From Zygnema cylindricum (lineage: Eukaryota > Streptophyta > Zygnematophyceae > Zygnematales > Zygnemataceae), in assembly GCA_037447655.1 (NCBI GenBank), contig JBBHKE010000440.1, positions 1 to 62,000 of the forward strand: a DNA stretch of 62,000 bases, in the 5' to 3' direction. Position numbers and translations under genes: made by a program. Positions 10,561-21,111 of the stretch are shown here, in pieces. How positions within the stretch are numbered: the first letter of the stretch is position 1; each line of letters opens with the position of its first letter. The notes under the pieces were generated by a model. That model made no database searches. It saw only the letters and a program-made list of their open reading frames with translations, and was not told the DNA's origin.

Positions 10561-11905
10561 TCACTCCGGGAAATTGAAGTTGACAAAGTATGCCATAGGT
10601 CTCCTCACGGTACTCCTCGAATTCCTGTCGCAGAAAATCAAGTTGATTTTGGAGCTGCTCACATCGAGTCTCCAACAGCGCAATATGATGATCCGCTGCC
10701 GCCAATCGTCTCCGAGTGATTCGCTTTGAACTCGGTCCACCCCTTCCTCCGATACTGCTGCTGGTGCTGCGGGTGGCGGCGGAACGGCCGCCAGTACCGA
10801 TTCTTCGGGTACCAAGACTTGAGGAGACTCGGGTTCCTCAACCGGGTGTGTATTTTCCGCCACTTCGTCGGTCGCTCCCACTGAGATACCTTCCTTAGTT
10901 TGAAGGATACATGCTTCCGGCAGCTCGGGCCCGCTGCAAAGCGTTCTTCCGTGACAGCTTGAGTGCCCGTACCTCGGGTGTGACCTCCGCCCGAGAAATG
11001 ATGTCGTGAAGACGGACATCCCATAGGTGATATTGGCGAAGCAGCCCAGGAACATCCACCCGGTACCGATAGTGGTCCTCTACCACTTCCACAAATGACA
11101 GGGCATGAGGATTTAACTGCACATAACCCTTATGGTTATTCCCTAAGTCCTTCGTCCTCATAAAATTCCAAGTCGGGTGGGACGGCACGCTGGCGCGAAT
11201 ATTAATAGGATCCCCAGGTTTTCCTGTGCGCCACGCTGCTAGCCAATCCGAAGGATCCCAATAGAAGCGTTTGGAAAAACTGAAGGCGAGGTCTGGATGT
11301 TGGGGGTCGATAGGCAGTGGGAAGAAGTAGTCGGGAATTTCTTCCCCTTTTTCACTTTCCTCGTCCGTCTCCCCTTCTTCTCGTTGTAGAACAAATACGT
11401 CATTCCCGTAGGGTTACTGTGCCTCACCCCTCTTTTCTGAACTCTTTGAGGACTGCTCGTCTGTGGTGCTCTCTTTGTTAGGATCCCTCATCACCTCCAG
11501 ATCCAAGGCACAATCCTCTATCTGGGGGGGGGGGGTCGATTCCTGGTCTGGCTCATCCGCGTCCGAGAGTTCATGGTCTTCTTCATCCTCCTGATCCCCC
11601 TCTTGGAGTGTGTTGTACTTGGGGTCTTGTGAATTTTCTGACCCCTCCCCTCCACTAGTCTCCGCCGGCCCTGCCTCGCTACTGGCCGTCTCTTCCGGTT
11701 TCAGTCCTGCATATACCTCCCTCCACCTGTTTGCCTCTACCATGGCCTCCGCCGCCACAAGCAATCTCTCTGGACGGGGCAGATGTCTTTGCCCTACCCG
11801 TACAAGTTTCCTCCTTTTCGGTGGTGGAGAGGACGACAACGCCATGGGTTTTGTTGTGTGATATAATTCCAGTAGTACGAGAAGGGAAGTAAGCTGGCTG
11901 TGCAA
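10561..11905 (-). pseudogene. Extra reading frame between pol and the 3' LTR
   Basis: Read on -, from ATG at 11845 (or 11905) one frame stays open to about 10900 with a single TAA at the end of the first block. The last part (to 10561) continues in another frame. It encodes a basic N-terminus (PPPKRRKLVRVGQRHLPRP), a strongly acidic middle (QEGDQEDEEDHELSDADEPD), an aromatic block (DLAFSFSKRFYWDPSDWLAAW), a block with VVEDHYRYRVDVPGLLRQY, and a Pro/Glu-rich tail (VLAAVPPPPAAPAAV). I do not recognise it. No signal peptide or membrane segment is evident, so it does not look like an envelope. In total it would be some 430 codons. Confidence 0.55.
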
Positions 11906-12309
11906 AAAGAGACACTCTCCAAACTATTTCGACTGGTTTGGTCGCGAAGGTTGATGGCGGCTTTATCCGCGAGGGTTGAGGGTCTCACTATTGGACTTTT
12001 CCAAACGTCGCACGGCGCGAGGAAATCGCAGTTTCCAACATTTCTTAAATTGCGTTGCTGCGACAAAACCGCAAGTTCGTCGTCACCAATGTTGTGATGC
12101 ACAACTGCGCCGTTGCGATTTCCTGTCAGCGCAGCGGTAGCGCTGCGGTTCTCTGACGGCACCGCTGCGATACTTTTCTTCGGTGGCTCCACAACCATTG
12201 TGTTGTGGTCCATTATTATCCTCGATGCGCTCCTTCGCCGAGTCCCCAAGATGATTGTGATGGTTGCGACATTGCGATTCGTTCCTTTATCACGTCCATT
12301 GCCATTGCC

Positions 12310-13071
12310 CCTCCGGTTAAGCTAAGTGTCCGCACTCTGCGTAAACAAGCGCAGCAAATCGGGTGAATGCAGATCCTCCTCGTCTATCGAATAATCATCT
12401 TCAACTCCGTAGACCTTCCAACGCACCAAATATTAGGTGGAGTTAGAATGCCGAGAGCGACACGATTGAAGGATCTCCTCCACCTCGTACTCGTCCGATG
12501 TACCCTGAATGGGTGGTAAAAGGGTACTTCGCCGTCGATTAGGAAAAATCAAATCAGGGTCGCGAAACGGTTTGAGAAGGGAAACATGGAAAACATTGTG
12601 AATATGCCAGTCTCTCGGTATATCCAACTTATAGGCCACCTCTCCCACCCTTGAAAGAACAGTGAACGAGCGTATAAATCTCGGTGCCAATTTCTTGGAG
12701 AGGGCACCTGGTAACGACATGTTTGCCATATTAAGGCGAATTTTATCACCCACGTTAAACACAATGTCCTTCCGATGTGTGTCGGCTTGCGACTTTTGAC
12801 GGTCCTTTGCAAGCTGGAGCGCCTTCGCCGCCTTTTCCAGATTCCCTTGCAGTGTTTTGGCAAAATCAAGAGCTGCGGGTGTACGACAATTTGCTGGCAA
12901 TAAATTTTGGGGAATGGTGGGCTGTCGTCCATTGAGGGAAAATGGCGTAGCATTCGTGGACGAGTGCACCGTACAATTGTAATCCACCTCTATTGCCGTC
13001 AAATGGTTCACCCAATCCGTTTGGTGCACCGATACATAAGCCCGCAAAGTCTCCTCCAAAGTCCGATTCAC
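12310..13071 (-). pseudogene. pol: Gypsy integrase C-terminus and chromodomain
   Basis: The frame 12433-13071 contains the integrase C-terminal region (LAPRFIRSFTVLSRVGEVAY, HNVFHVSLLKPF) and enters a chromodomain at DEYEVEEIL. After a frame change, 12310-12434 supplies the rest (YLVRWKVYGVEDDYSIDEED). The YLVRW and EDL signatures are those of chromodomains that bind methylated histone H3 in chromoviruses. The two halves are out of frame, so the domain is broken. Confidence 0.8.
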
Positions 13072-13700
13072 CCTTTTGTTTGACCATCGTTGTGAGGGTG
13101 ATAAGCTGTAGACATGGCCAACTGCGTTCCATACACCTCAAACAGACTCCTCCAACAGTGGCTCACAAATTTTTGATCACGGTCGCTGACGATCCTCTTC
13201 GGAGTTCGTGATGGCGGAATATCTCCCGAAAGAACAAGTCTACCACATCTTGCGCTGTGGCTGTGGTTTTCGTGGGTAGGTTATGGGCCATTTTCGTCAA
13301 ATAATCCACAACGACAAAGATGGAGTCATAGCCTTCCTGAGTCAACGGAAAAGCAACGATGAAGTCCATCGAATTTGCCCCCCAAGGAACGGATGATATC
13401 GGAAGGGGTTGTAACCGACCTTAGTGACCAGATTCCGATTTATTTCTGTTACAGGAGTCACACGTCTGGACATACTCCGCAATGTCCCGAGTCATGTTCG
13501 GCCAATAATACGTCTCAGGGACACGTACAGTTGTTTTATCCCGCCCGAAATGTCCACTGAGCGGTTCGTCATGAATCATTTTAAGTATCGAGTGACGTAA
13601 CTCCTGGTCTGTCGGGATGTAAAGTCTTGTGTCTGACTTCGTCTGTACCGCCACATACCATTGGCGGTTTAAACTAATACCTTCCGTTAAACCAGTTCCC
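13072..13700 (-). pseudogene. pol: Gypsy integrase zinc-binding region and core
   Basis: The H2C2 zinc module is clear at 13421-13654 (HDEPLSGHFGRDKTTV ... CDSCNRNKS). The catalytic core starts at about 13369 (SMDFIVAFPLTQEGYD, VVDYLTKMAH). Between 13072 and 13211 it is frameshifted. This enzyme would insert the reverse-transcribed DNA copy into chromosomes. Confidence 0.8.
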
Positions 13701-14263
13701 TGATACCTCGTCTTCGTTGTATGCGGCCTTAATCCTACTTGACCACTGGTCGTCCACCTGTAACGTACTGGTCACTGCGCTGAGTTATGAATCCTGCGCT
13801 TTGTCCGACGCTGCAGTGTTCTTTTTCACAGCGCTTACATTTCTATCTTGGATGCTTGCGATTTTTGCCTCGCCACTGGCGCAGCTACTCCGGGTCTTCT
13901 GGACTGCGCATCCGCCGGGTTTGTCAAGCCCGGTTTATATTCAATAGTTAACTTTGGTCCAAAAGTCTGAAGAAATGTCATCCATCGAACTTATTTCTTT
14001 GACAACTTCGGCTGTGTCTGGAGATACTATAGGGCGTGGTGATCGATGATGATTGTGATCCGGTTCCCTTGGACGTAACATTTCCAAACTTCCAACGCAT
14101 TAATAATGGCGATTGTCTTCTATTCATGGGTGGCCCAGTTAAGCTCCGCTGCCTTTAGTTTCCGATTGTCGTAGGCAATGGGTTGAAGGCCCTTTCCTTG
14201 ATCGTGCATAAGGATCGCTCCAATAGCCGTATCGCTAGGGTCGGTGATTATCGTCCAAGGTAA
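13701..14263 (-). pseudogene. pol: Gypsy RNase H region, decayed
   Basis: On - the sequence downstream of RT can be read as a gypsy RNase H with several stops: SDTAIGAILMHDQGKG, PIAYDNRKLKAAELNW, and a tether including ITIIIDHHALRYL. The mix of frames and stops shows it is not functional. Confidence 0.6.
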
Positions 14264-15150
14264 TTACAGGTCGGGGACAGCTAGCACAGGGGCGGTAACC
14301 AACCGCTTCTTAAACGTGTCAAAGGCAGTCCTTTGCGTCGTGTGCCATTCGTAGGGCACGTCATTTTTAAGTAATTCGGTGAGTGGTGCAGCAATTTTTA
14401 CAAAACCTTCGACAAAACGGCGATAGTAGGAGCATAATCTAAGAAAGCTCCGTAACTTTGTAATGTTCGTCGGCTGCGGCCACTCTTTCACTGCCTTAGT
14501 TTTGTTGGGATCCACTGCGATTCCATCCTTGCTCACCACATGACCCAAAAACTCAATTTTCTCTTTCAAGAAGTCACATTTACTCATCTTCGCGTACAAC
14601 TTGTTCTCCCGAAGGACTTGTAATACCGTTCGCAGGTGCTCCACATGATCCTCCAGCGTCTTGCTATACACCAAGATGTCGTCTAAGAAGACAATTACGA
14701 AGGTGTCCAAATATTGTAAAAGATGGAATTCATCAAATGCATAAAGGTTGTCGGTGCGTTGGTCAATCCGAAGGGCATAACCCGAAATTGGAAATGACCG
14801 TACCGAGTTCTAAATGCCGTCTTTTCCACATCTTCCTCGACAATTCAGATTTGGTGATAGCCACTTCGCAGGTCTATCTTCGAAAAATATTTAGCACCTC
14901 GTAGTCGATCCAGTTCGTCTATCCTCGGTAGAGGGTACGCATTTTTCACCGTTAACTTGTTTAGCGCTCGGTAATCCACACACATCCGAAAACCTCCATC
15001 CTTCTTATTTACGAAGAGGACAGGGGCTCCATACGATGACTTGCTTGGTTCGATTGTTCCAGCTTCGACCAACTCCGCAAGCTGCTTTTTGAGTTCATCT
15101 AATTCAGTGTAGCTCATCTTGTACATCCGATTTGCCGGGGGTACCGCTCC
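14264..15150 (-). pseudogene. pol: Gypsy reverse transcriptase
   Basis: 15126-14845 carries [35 protein letters not shown] and [14 protein letters not shown], then a stop. After RT sequence with [13 protein letters not shown], 14710-14264 carries the catalytic FLDDILVYS, the thumb [12 protein letters not shown] and [16 protein letters not shown]. The catalytic aspartates are intact, but at least one stop splits the domain. Confidence 0.85.
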
Positions 15151-15729
15151 AGGAACAAGCTCTATCTTATGGTCTACTTCACGCTTCGGAAGTAAGGCTT
15201 ATGGGAGCTTCGGGGGAAAGTCATCAACATACTCCTCGAGAAGTTTTGTCACGACTTCGGGGCCTCTACGGAAGTCTTTCCTATGTCGTCACTCTTTTTC
15301 GAGTCGAAGTCGGGGTCCTTCTTACTCCATTCTTCCGGAACCCCCTCTTTCGACTCCTCCATAGGTTGGACGACCGCCATACCAATTGTCTCCCCTTTCC
15401 TGAGTGCCTTTTTCAATTGTAAAGCCGAAAGCAAGCTTCCCTCTTGCGATCCATTACCAGCCGCTCCCACTTTTACCTCAAACTCTTTTCCGCCTTTCTT
15501 AACTATCATGTCGCCACTACTCTAATCGATCATCAGGTTCCACTTTTGCAGCCACGGTTTCTCCAAGATTACTTCATGGTCTCCAAGCGGTAATACATGA
15601 CGCGTGTCATACCATTGGAACTTCCGAATTCCGACACGTAACCTCAGAGTACGATAAGTAATGGATAGAGAACTTCAGTCGGCCAATTGCACTGACTGAC
15701 GATCCTTTAGCACCACGAGACGAAGTTTC
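15151..15729 (-). pseudogene. pol: Gypsy protease-RT linker
   Basis: Decayed pol sequence between the copia insertion point and RT. 15249-15509 is open on - (EVKVGAAGNGSQEGSLLSAL) but has no catalytic motif. The copia target GTTTC (15725-15729) marks where the protease region was cut. Confidence 0.5.
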
Positions 15730-16770
15730 TGTTGAAATAAGTAGTTTTTAATATATTTTCTAGGTCTAAATTTATTAGAAAAGAAAAAGTAGGCAGCCTG
15801 CCTCTATCTCTTCTCTCTCTCTCGCCCCCATACTTGTTGTAGTCACTGAAGGAGAGAGAGAGAGAACAATGGAGCCATGGCTGCCTCAACTCCATAGGAA
15901 GGACTAAAGAGTGGCTTAAGCCACTCTCAACAAAAGGTTGAGTCCGGAAGGACTCGAACCCCCGACCGGTAGAGCGCGGCGTAGCTGTTAGCTCTAACCA
16001 GTCTGTCGTAGAAGTCCGTTAGGAGATATAGGGTTTCATTAGTATTTAATCTATTGTAATGTACTAGATTCATTTAACTGAAACCCTCGACGCCACACAT
16101 AGATAGAGTTCTACGAAATACGAAGTACTGTACTTGTTTGAAATGGATATCACGCATTTTGTTTCGAAAGCGAAACAAATATCGCGCAAGTATTTATTAC
16201 GGCCGAGATTGAATTTCACGTCAAATCTAACGGCGCACATTATCGCCGAAATCCCGGAATGGTCATTTTGGCATTTAGTGACGTGGCATGACCTGGCGCC
16301 ACGTGGGAAGACATCATTCGGTCGCGGGAATTCCGAGGAACGTACGGACGAGTGGAAAGTGGACACGCGTCCACTTAATGGCCTTGTCGTACAGAGGCCG
16401 TACAGAAAGTACATCGGCAGTAGTACTTTCTTGTACTATACAGTTTTTTGATTGGTTCGTACAGGCAGTAGATAGGAGCTGTGAGAGGGAAGTAGGAAAA
16501 ACTAGGACTTAGGAAAATTTAGGTAGATAGTCCTCTCTCAGAGAGTTTGTATAAATTGGCATCTTTGCCACCCTATAACTTATCGCCTGGTTGGCCTTTT
16601 TCAGTGATTCTTTTTTCTACGGACTCAAGGGAGTCCAGGCTACACAGGGGTGCAGTCAAATTGTCAGTTTGCCTTCTTGGGCAGCAGTGGTTGTGGCTTA
16701 AAGTGGGTTAGTTAAATACTATCTAGAGGCTTCCTGTATTCTGTGGTCCAATGGAGGACACAGAATTGCA
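15730..16770 (+). repeat. 5' LTR of E1
   Basis: TGTTGAAATAAG...GAATTGCA. It contains an 18-bp palindrome GAGTGGCTTAAGCCACTC (15909-15926), an antisense tRNA-like module (15943-16010), a TATA box TATAAAT (16550-16556), the leader hairpin GGACTC-AAGG-GAGTCC (16621-16636) and the gag ATG at 16751. The LTR thus extends 20 nt into the coding region. Confidence 0.95.
16550..16556 (+). promoter_or_regulatory. TATA box of the E1 LTR
   Basis: TATAAAT, repeated at 21931-21937 in the 3' LTR and as TATAAAT in the E2 LTRs. Transcription would start some 25-30 nt downstream, leaving a leader of about 170 nt before the gag ATG. Confidence 0.6.
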
Positions 16771-17880
16771 GGTTATGGGCCCACCCTCTAGGGTGCCCAC
16801 CTTCAATGGATCTGGGTTCATCTATTGGGAAGCCATGATGATGGGAGCTTTGTGTGAAAAACGATACTGGGGTATCGTCAGTGGACAAGTGAAACGTCCA
16901 CCTTCGGGAACTCCACCAGGATTTGGGGGAGTAAGGTTTCCTGCAACAACGGCTGCCTCGGCGGAGGAGGCAGATGATGGGGACAGCAGTGTGTCCGAAA
17001 AGGGGAAAGGGAAGGAGACACCCCTCACTCCTATTGCCACAGTATCGGGAGCGGCAATCGTGAAGACCGTGGAGAACGATACTCAAATGTGGGAGGATGT
17101 AAACATGGCTGCCAAGAACTTCATTCTGAGGCACCTCACTCAAGGTTTGGCCACTCCTCATCTTCACATTTACAAGGCCGAGGAGTTGTGGGTGAGTTTG
17201 GTGGAAATTTATAGAGCTGGAACTATTCAGGAGCTCCAGTTGGCTGAGCAAAAGCTACTGAGTTACACTTACAAAGGAGGAAAGATGTTAGATTACTGTA
17301 ATCATCTTTCTTATTTGTATACGGAAATGGAAAGTGCCGGGTGGATAGGTACAATGAAAATGAAAGTTAACACCCTTATCATGAAATTACCAAATGAGTT
17401 CGAAAACTTAGTGTACCGAGTACAGGGAATGCCTGATAGTTCATGGAAATGGAACACAGTAGTCAGGATGATACTTGTGCAGGAAAACACAATGGAGATT
17501 AGGAGAGGAGGAAAGAGCATTCAAGCTCTAGCAGTAGGAGGGGACCGATGGGGGAAGGACCCGAAGAAACCTTATAGAGGGGAAAGAGATCATTCAGGGG
17601 GACAGAGGCCCCCAAAGGGTCTTTGTCATTATTGCAAAAAGCCGGGACACTTTATTGCAGATTGTGTCAAGCTATCAGAGCTGAGGCTCCAAGAGAACCG
17701 TGGAGGGGGTTCTTCCGGAGGGAAGAAAAAGGCACTTGTGGTTACAAAAGTGTCAGGAGAAACCGAGGATGAGTCCTCTGAGGAGGATGGGGAGCTTCTT
17801 CTTGACGTGAGTTTGGAGGAAAAGGAGATTCCTAGGAGGCAGAAGTGTGCCCTTGGAGCCATCCAGGAAGCTCCACAGGA
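16751..17880 (+). CDS. gag: Copia gag (E1)
   Basis: Capsid-type protein that would package the element RNA. It starts at the ATG inside the LTR (MEDTELQVMGPPSRVPTF); a UBN2-type body follows (LLSYTYKGGKMLDYCNHL, LIMKLPNEFENLVYRVQG), then the CCHC knuckle CHYCKKPGHFIADC at 17624-17665. This part is free of stops and runs on into protease to 18031. It is the best-preserved gag in the window. Confidence 0.9.
16771..16785 (+). promoter_or_regulatory. Primer-binding site for half initiator tRNA-Met
   Basis: GGTTATGGGCCCACC starts directly after the LTR terminal CA. It is the exact complement of GGTGGGCCCATAACC, the anticodon stem-loop of plant-type initiator tRNA-Met (sequence from memory). The usual 3'-end site TGGTATCAGAGC is absent. 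Drosophila copia is known to use a 5' half of this tRNA cut in the anticodon loop. The site is inside gag and codes for VMGP. Confidence 0.8.
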
Positions 17881-20800
17881 AGGATGGATCATCGACTCAG
17901 GTGCATCCATGCATATGTGTCGTGATAAAGAACTCTTCACTAAGTTAAGAAAGATTCCTACTGTAGAGATAGAGTATGGGGATGGGAGAGTGGTTACTAC
18001 AGATCTAGTGGGATCAGTAGATCTGAAAGTCTAAGTGGAGGGTAAGACTTCTATACTTACATTCTCAGATGTACTTTACAATCCTCAGCTAAGTAAAAAT
18101 CTTGTCTCTACGTCTGTGTTAGATGACAAAGAGTTTTATACTTTCACCAAAAAGGGAGTCTTTACAGCTAAGTATGGGGATGAAGTTTACTTCACAGCAG
18201 ATAAGGGTAGCCAAAGAATGTTTAGGCTTAACTTGAGTAATGAAAAGAAGAATGCTTAATATGTTGGTGTTCCTAAGGTGATGATTTGGCATAAGCGGTT
18301 GGGGCATGTACATTTTGATAGGTTAAGGGAAATGAAAAAGCTTGGGGTAGTAGATGGCATTGAGTTTGGGGATAATGAAATGATGGATGATTGTAGTGGT
18401 TGTGCTCAAGGTAAGGCTCACAGACTTCCCTTTCCCAAAGCCGCCACATATAGAGGTGAGAAAGTATTAGATTTAGTCCACACAGATATTTGGGGGCCTG
18501 CAAAAGTACCTTCGGTTGGAGGAAAGAGGTTTATGATGACAATAACTGATGACTGGTCTAGATACTCTAGAGTCTATTTTCTTAAAACAAAGTCTGAAGC
18601 ATCAACTTACTTCAAAGAATAAAAATCTTGGAGTGAGAAGTTGCTAAAACCCCCATTAAGAGGATAAGGAGTGATAATGGGGGGGAATATACCTCTAACG
18701 AGTTTGAGGAATATTTGAGAGATGAGGGAGTGCAGCACTAGAACACTGTACCATATAACCCAGAACAAAATGGGGTAGCTGAGAGGTTGAATAGAACACT
18801 AGGAGATAGTGCATGCAGTATGTTGGAAGACAAGAAAATAGGAAAGAGATTTTGGGCAGAGGCAATGAACTGTGCCAACTATATTAAAAATAGAGTCCTT
18901 ACCTCAGCTGTAAAGGGAGTGACACCTTATGAGAGATGGGTTGGAAGGAAACCAGATATCTCACACCTTAAAGTATTTGGTAGCCAAGTTTACAGTCTTG
19001 ACACGGATAGGAAAAACTGGAAAGTAGATGCTAAGGGAAAACCTGGATACTTTGTGGGATATGATGAGGATGTTAAGGGATATAGAGTCTATGACTTAGC
19101 AAAGAAAGATATCATTCTGGTCAAACACTTAGTTGTCATGGATGAAGGGAAGTCATTTGACCCCTTCAAATATACAAAGAAGATAAGGATCAGATTTGAG
19201 TCCGAAAGTGAGGAGAACTCAGTCGTTCCCGAAAAAGACATGAGTGAAACTGTGATTACAGATTCAGGGGAGATCGAAGATACATGAGACTCACCGGAAA
19301 CCTCACATACTCCTATGGACTTCGAGGAGATGGAAGAAGCGGGACAAGATACGGTTTTTATGGACAGGGGAGCCGATGAGACAGTGAGAAGAAATCCAAG
19401 ACTTCCATCCATTCCAGCTTCGGAGTTTGAGGGAGGATGGAGGAGCAGCAAAAGGATACAGGAAAAACAAGCTGCCCATAAGGTAGCTAAGCTATCTCAC
19501 CCAGATGAGCCTCAGTCTTACTTAGAGGCAGTGAATAGTCCAGAGAAAGAAAGATGGATTAGAGCCATAAATGATGAGATGACTTCTATCATGGAAGCAA
19601 ATACTTGGGAACTAGCGGATTGCCCTCCAGACATAAAACCTATTGGATGTAAATGGGTATTTAAACTAAAACTGAACCCAGATAATACAATTGAGAGGTA
19701 TAAGGCTCGATTGGTAGCGAAGGGGTTCACCCAAAAAGAGGGGATTGACTATGAGGAGACCTTTGCTCCAGTTGTTCGGTTCCCATCGGTAAGGATTCTC
19801 CTCAGTCTGGCCGCAGCGGAAGACATGGAAATTCACCAAATGGATATTAAGACTGCTTTTCTTAATGGTGAGTTAGAGGAAGAAATTTTTATGAGGCAAC
19901 CCGAGGGGTTTGTGGAAGAAGGAGAAGAGAGCAAAGTGTGCAGGCTCATAAAGTCCTTATATGGACTGAAACAGGCTCCCCGACAGTGGAATAAGAAACT
20001 AGATGAGTTTCTCACCGATCTGGGATACATCCGGATCAGCTCTGACCATTCTATCTATATGTTTGAAAATGAGAATGGTGTCATTTTTATTGCAATTTAT
20101 GTGGATGATCTGCTTGTGTTAAGTAAGTCTTTAGAGAATATCAATAGGCTAAAGAAAGATCTTAGGGCCAGATTTGATATGAAGGATTTAGGGGAGGCAA
20201 AATATATTTTGGGGATCCAAATGGAGAGAGATAGGGGGAAGACGATTATCAGACTTACTCAGAAAGAAGCAATAGGTAATATGCTTGAGAAATTCCAGAT
20301 GGAAAATGCTAACAGTTCTACCACTCCCATGGACTTGAAAAAAGGAAGTGATGGGAGTGTAGAAGGAGGAGTGATGATCTTAGACGATCAGATGAGTCCA
20401 GAGGAGAGAGAGTTCATGAAGTCTATCCCTTATAGACTGGTCCTAGGAAGCTTAATCTATTTTATGAATTGTACCAGGCCGGACATAGCGGCGGCAGTTG
20501 GTGTACTCAGTAGGAGTCTTAATGATCCTTGGAAGAGGGATTGGGAGGCAGCCAAGAGAGTCATGAGTTATCTGGTGGGAACTAGAGAGTTATAGTTGCA
20601 TTTGGGAGGGGAGCACACTGACATCACTACTTGGAGTGATGCCAGTTATGGGGACGCACCTATGAGACGATGCACTTCTGGGTATGTGTTGTATGTTGGG
20701 GAAGGTGCTAGCTGTTGGAGCAGTAAGCAACAAAAGGTGGTTGCTCAGTCTACTATGGAGGCTGAGTATATGGCGTCTTGTTCTGCTGTGAAAGAACTAA

Positions 20801-21097
20801 TGTGGGTGAAGTCATTATTGCAAAACTGGGATATATGAATGAGGGGGTGCATGAAATCTTTTGCGATAATCAAGCTGCAATCGCAATCGTAGCCAATCCA
20901 AAACATCATTTCAAAGCAAAACATATGGACATAAGATTAAGCTTCGTAAGAGAAAAAGTTGAAAATAAAATTTTAAATCTTGTGTATAAACCTGATGAAG
21001 AAATGGTGGCTGACATGATGACCAAACGTGTGCCCTCTCCTAAATTAAAATATTGTCGGGAGAAATGCGGGTTAAAAGAAAAATTAAAATTTGACTA
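17881..21097 (+). pseudogene. pol: Copia pol (E1): protease, integrase, RT, RNase H
   Basis: Order: protease with DSGAS (17894-17908); pre-integrase zinc module (WHKRLGHVHF ... CSGCAQGKAH); integrase core (LVHTDIWGPAK, SDNGGEY, NGVAERLNRTL); RT (WVFKLKLNPDN, MDIKTAFLNGELEEE, catalytic YVDD at 20098-20109); RNase H (TTWSDASYGD, STMEAEYMAS, CDNQAAIAI). In-frame stops interrupt it at 18032, 18257, 18620, 18739, 19285 and 20593, and a missing base near 20830 shifts the frame. Catalytic residues are kept. Confidence 0.9.
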
Positions 21098-21111
21098 GAA
21101 AATAAGGGGAG
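21098..21111 (+). promoter_or_regulatory. Polypurine tract of E1
   Basis: GAAAATAAGGGGAG-type purine run directly before the 3' LTR, the expected primer for plus-strand DNA synthesis. The same run precedes the LTRs at 30996 and 33920. Confidence 0.85.

Noticed and set aside
11794-12325. Open frames on both strands between chromodomain and the extra frame
   Set aside because: No domain recognised and both strands open; probably spacer of the gypsy element.
16070-16451. Open frames on both strands within the copia LTRs (also 21451-21832, 28227-28577 and 31332-31798)
   Set aside because: They lie in LTR U3/R regions, overlap on both strands and have no protein features; duplication only reflects the LTR pair.
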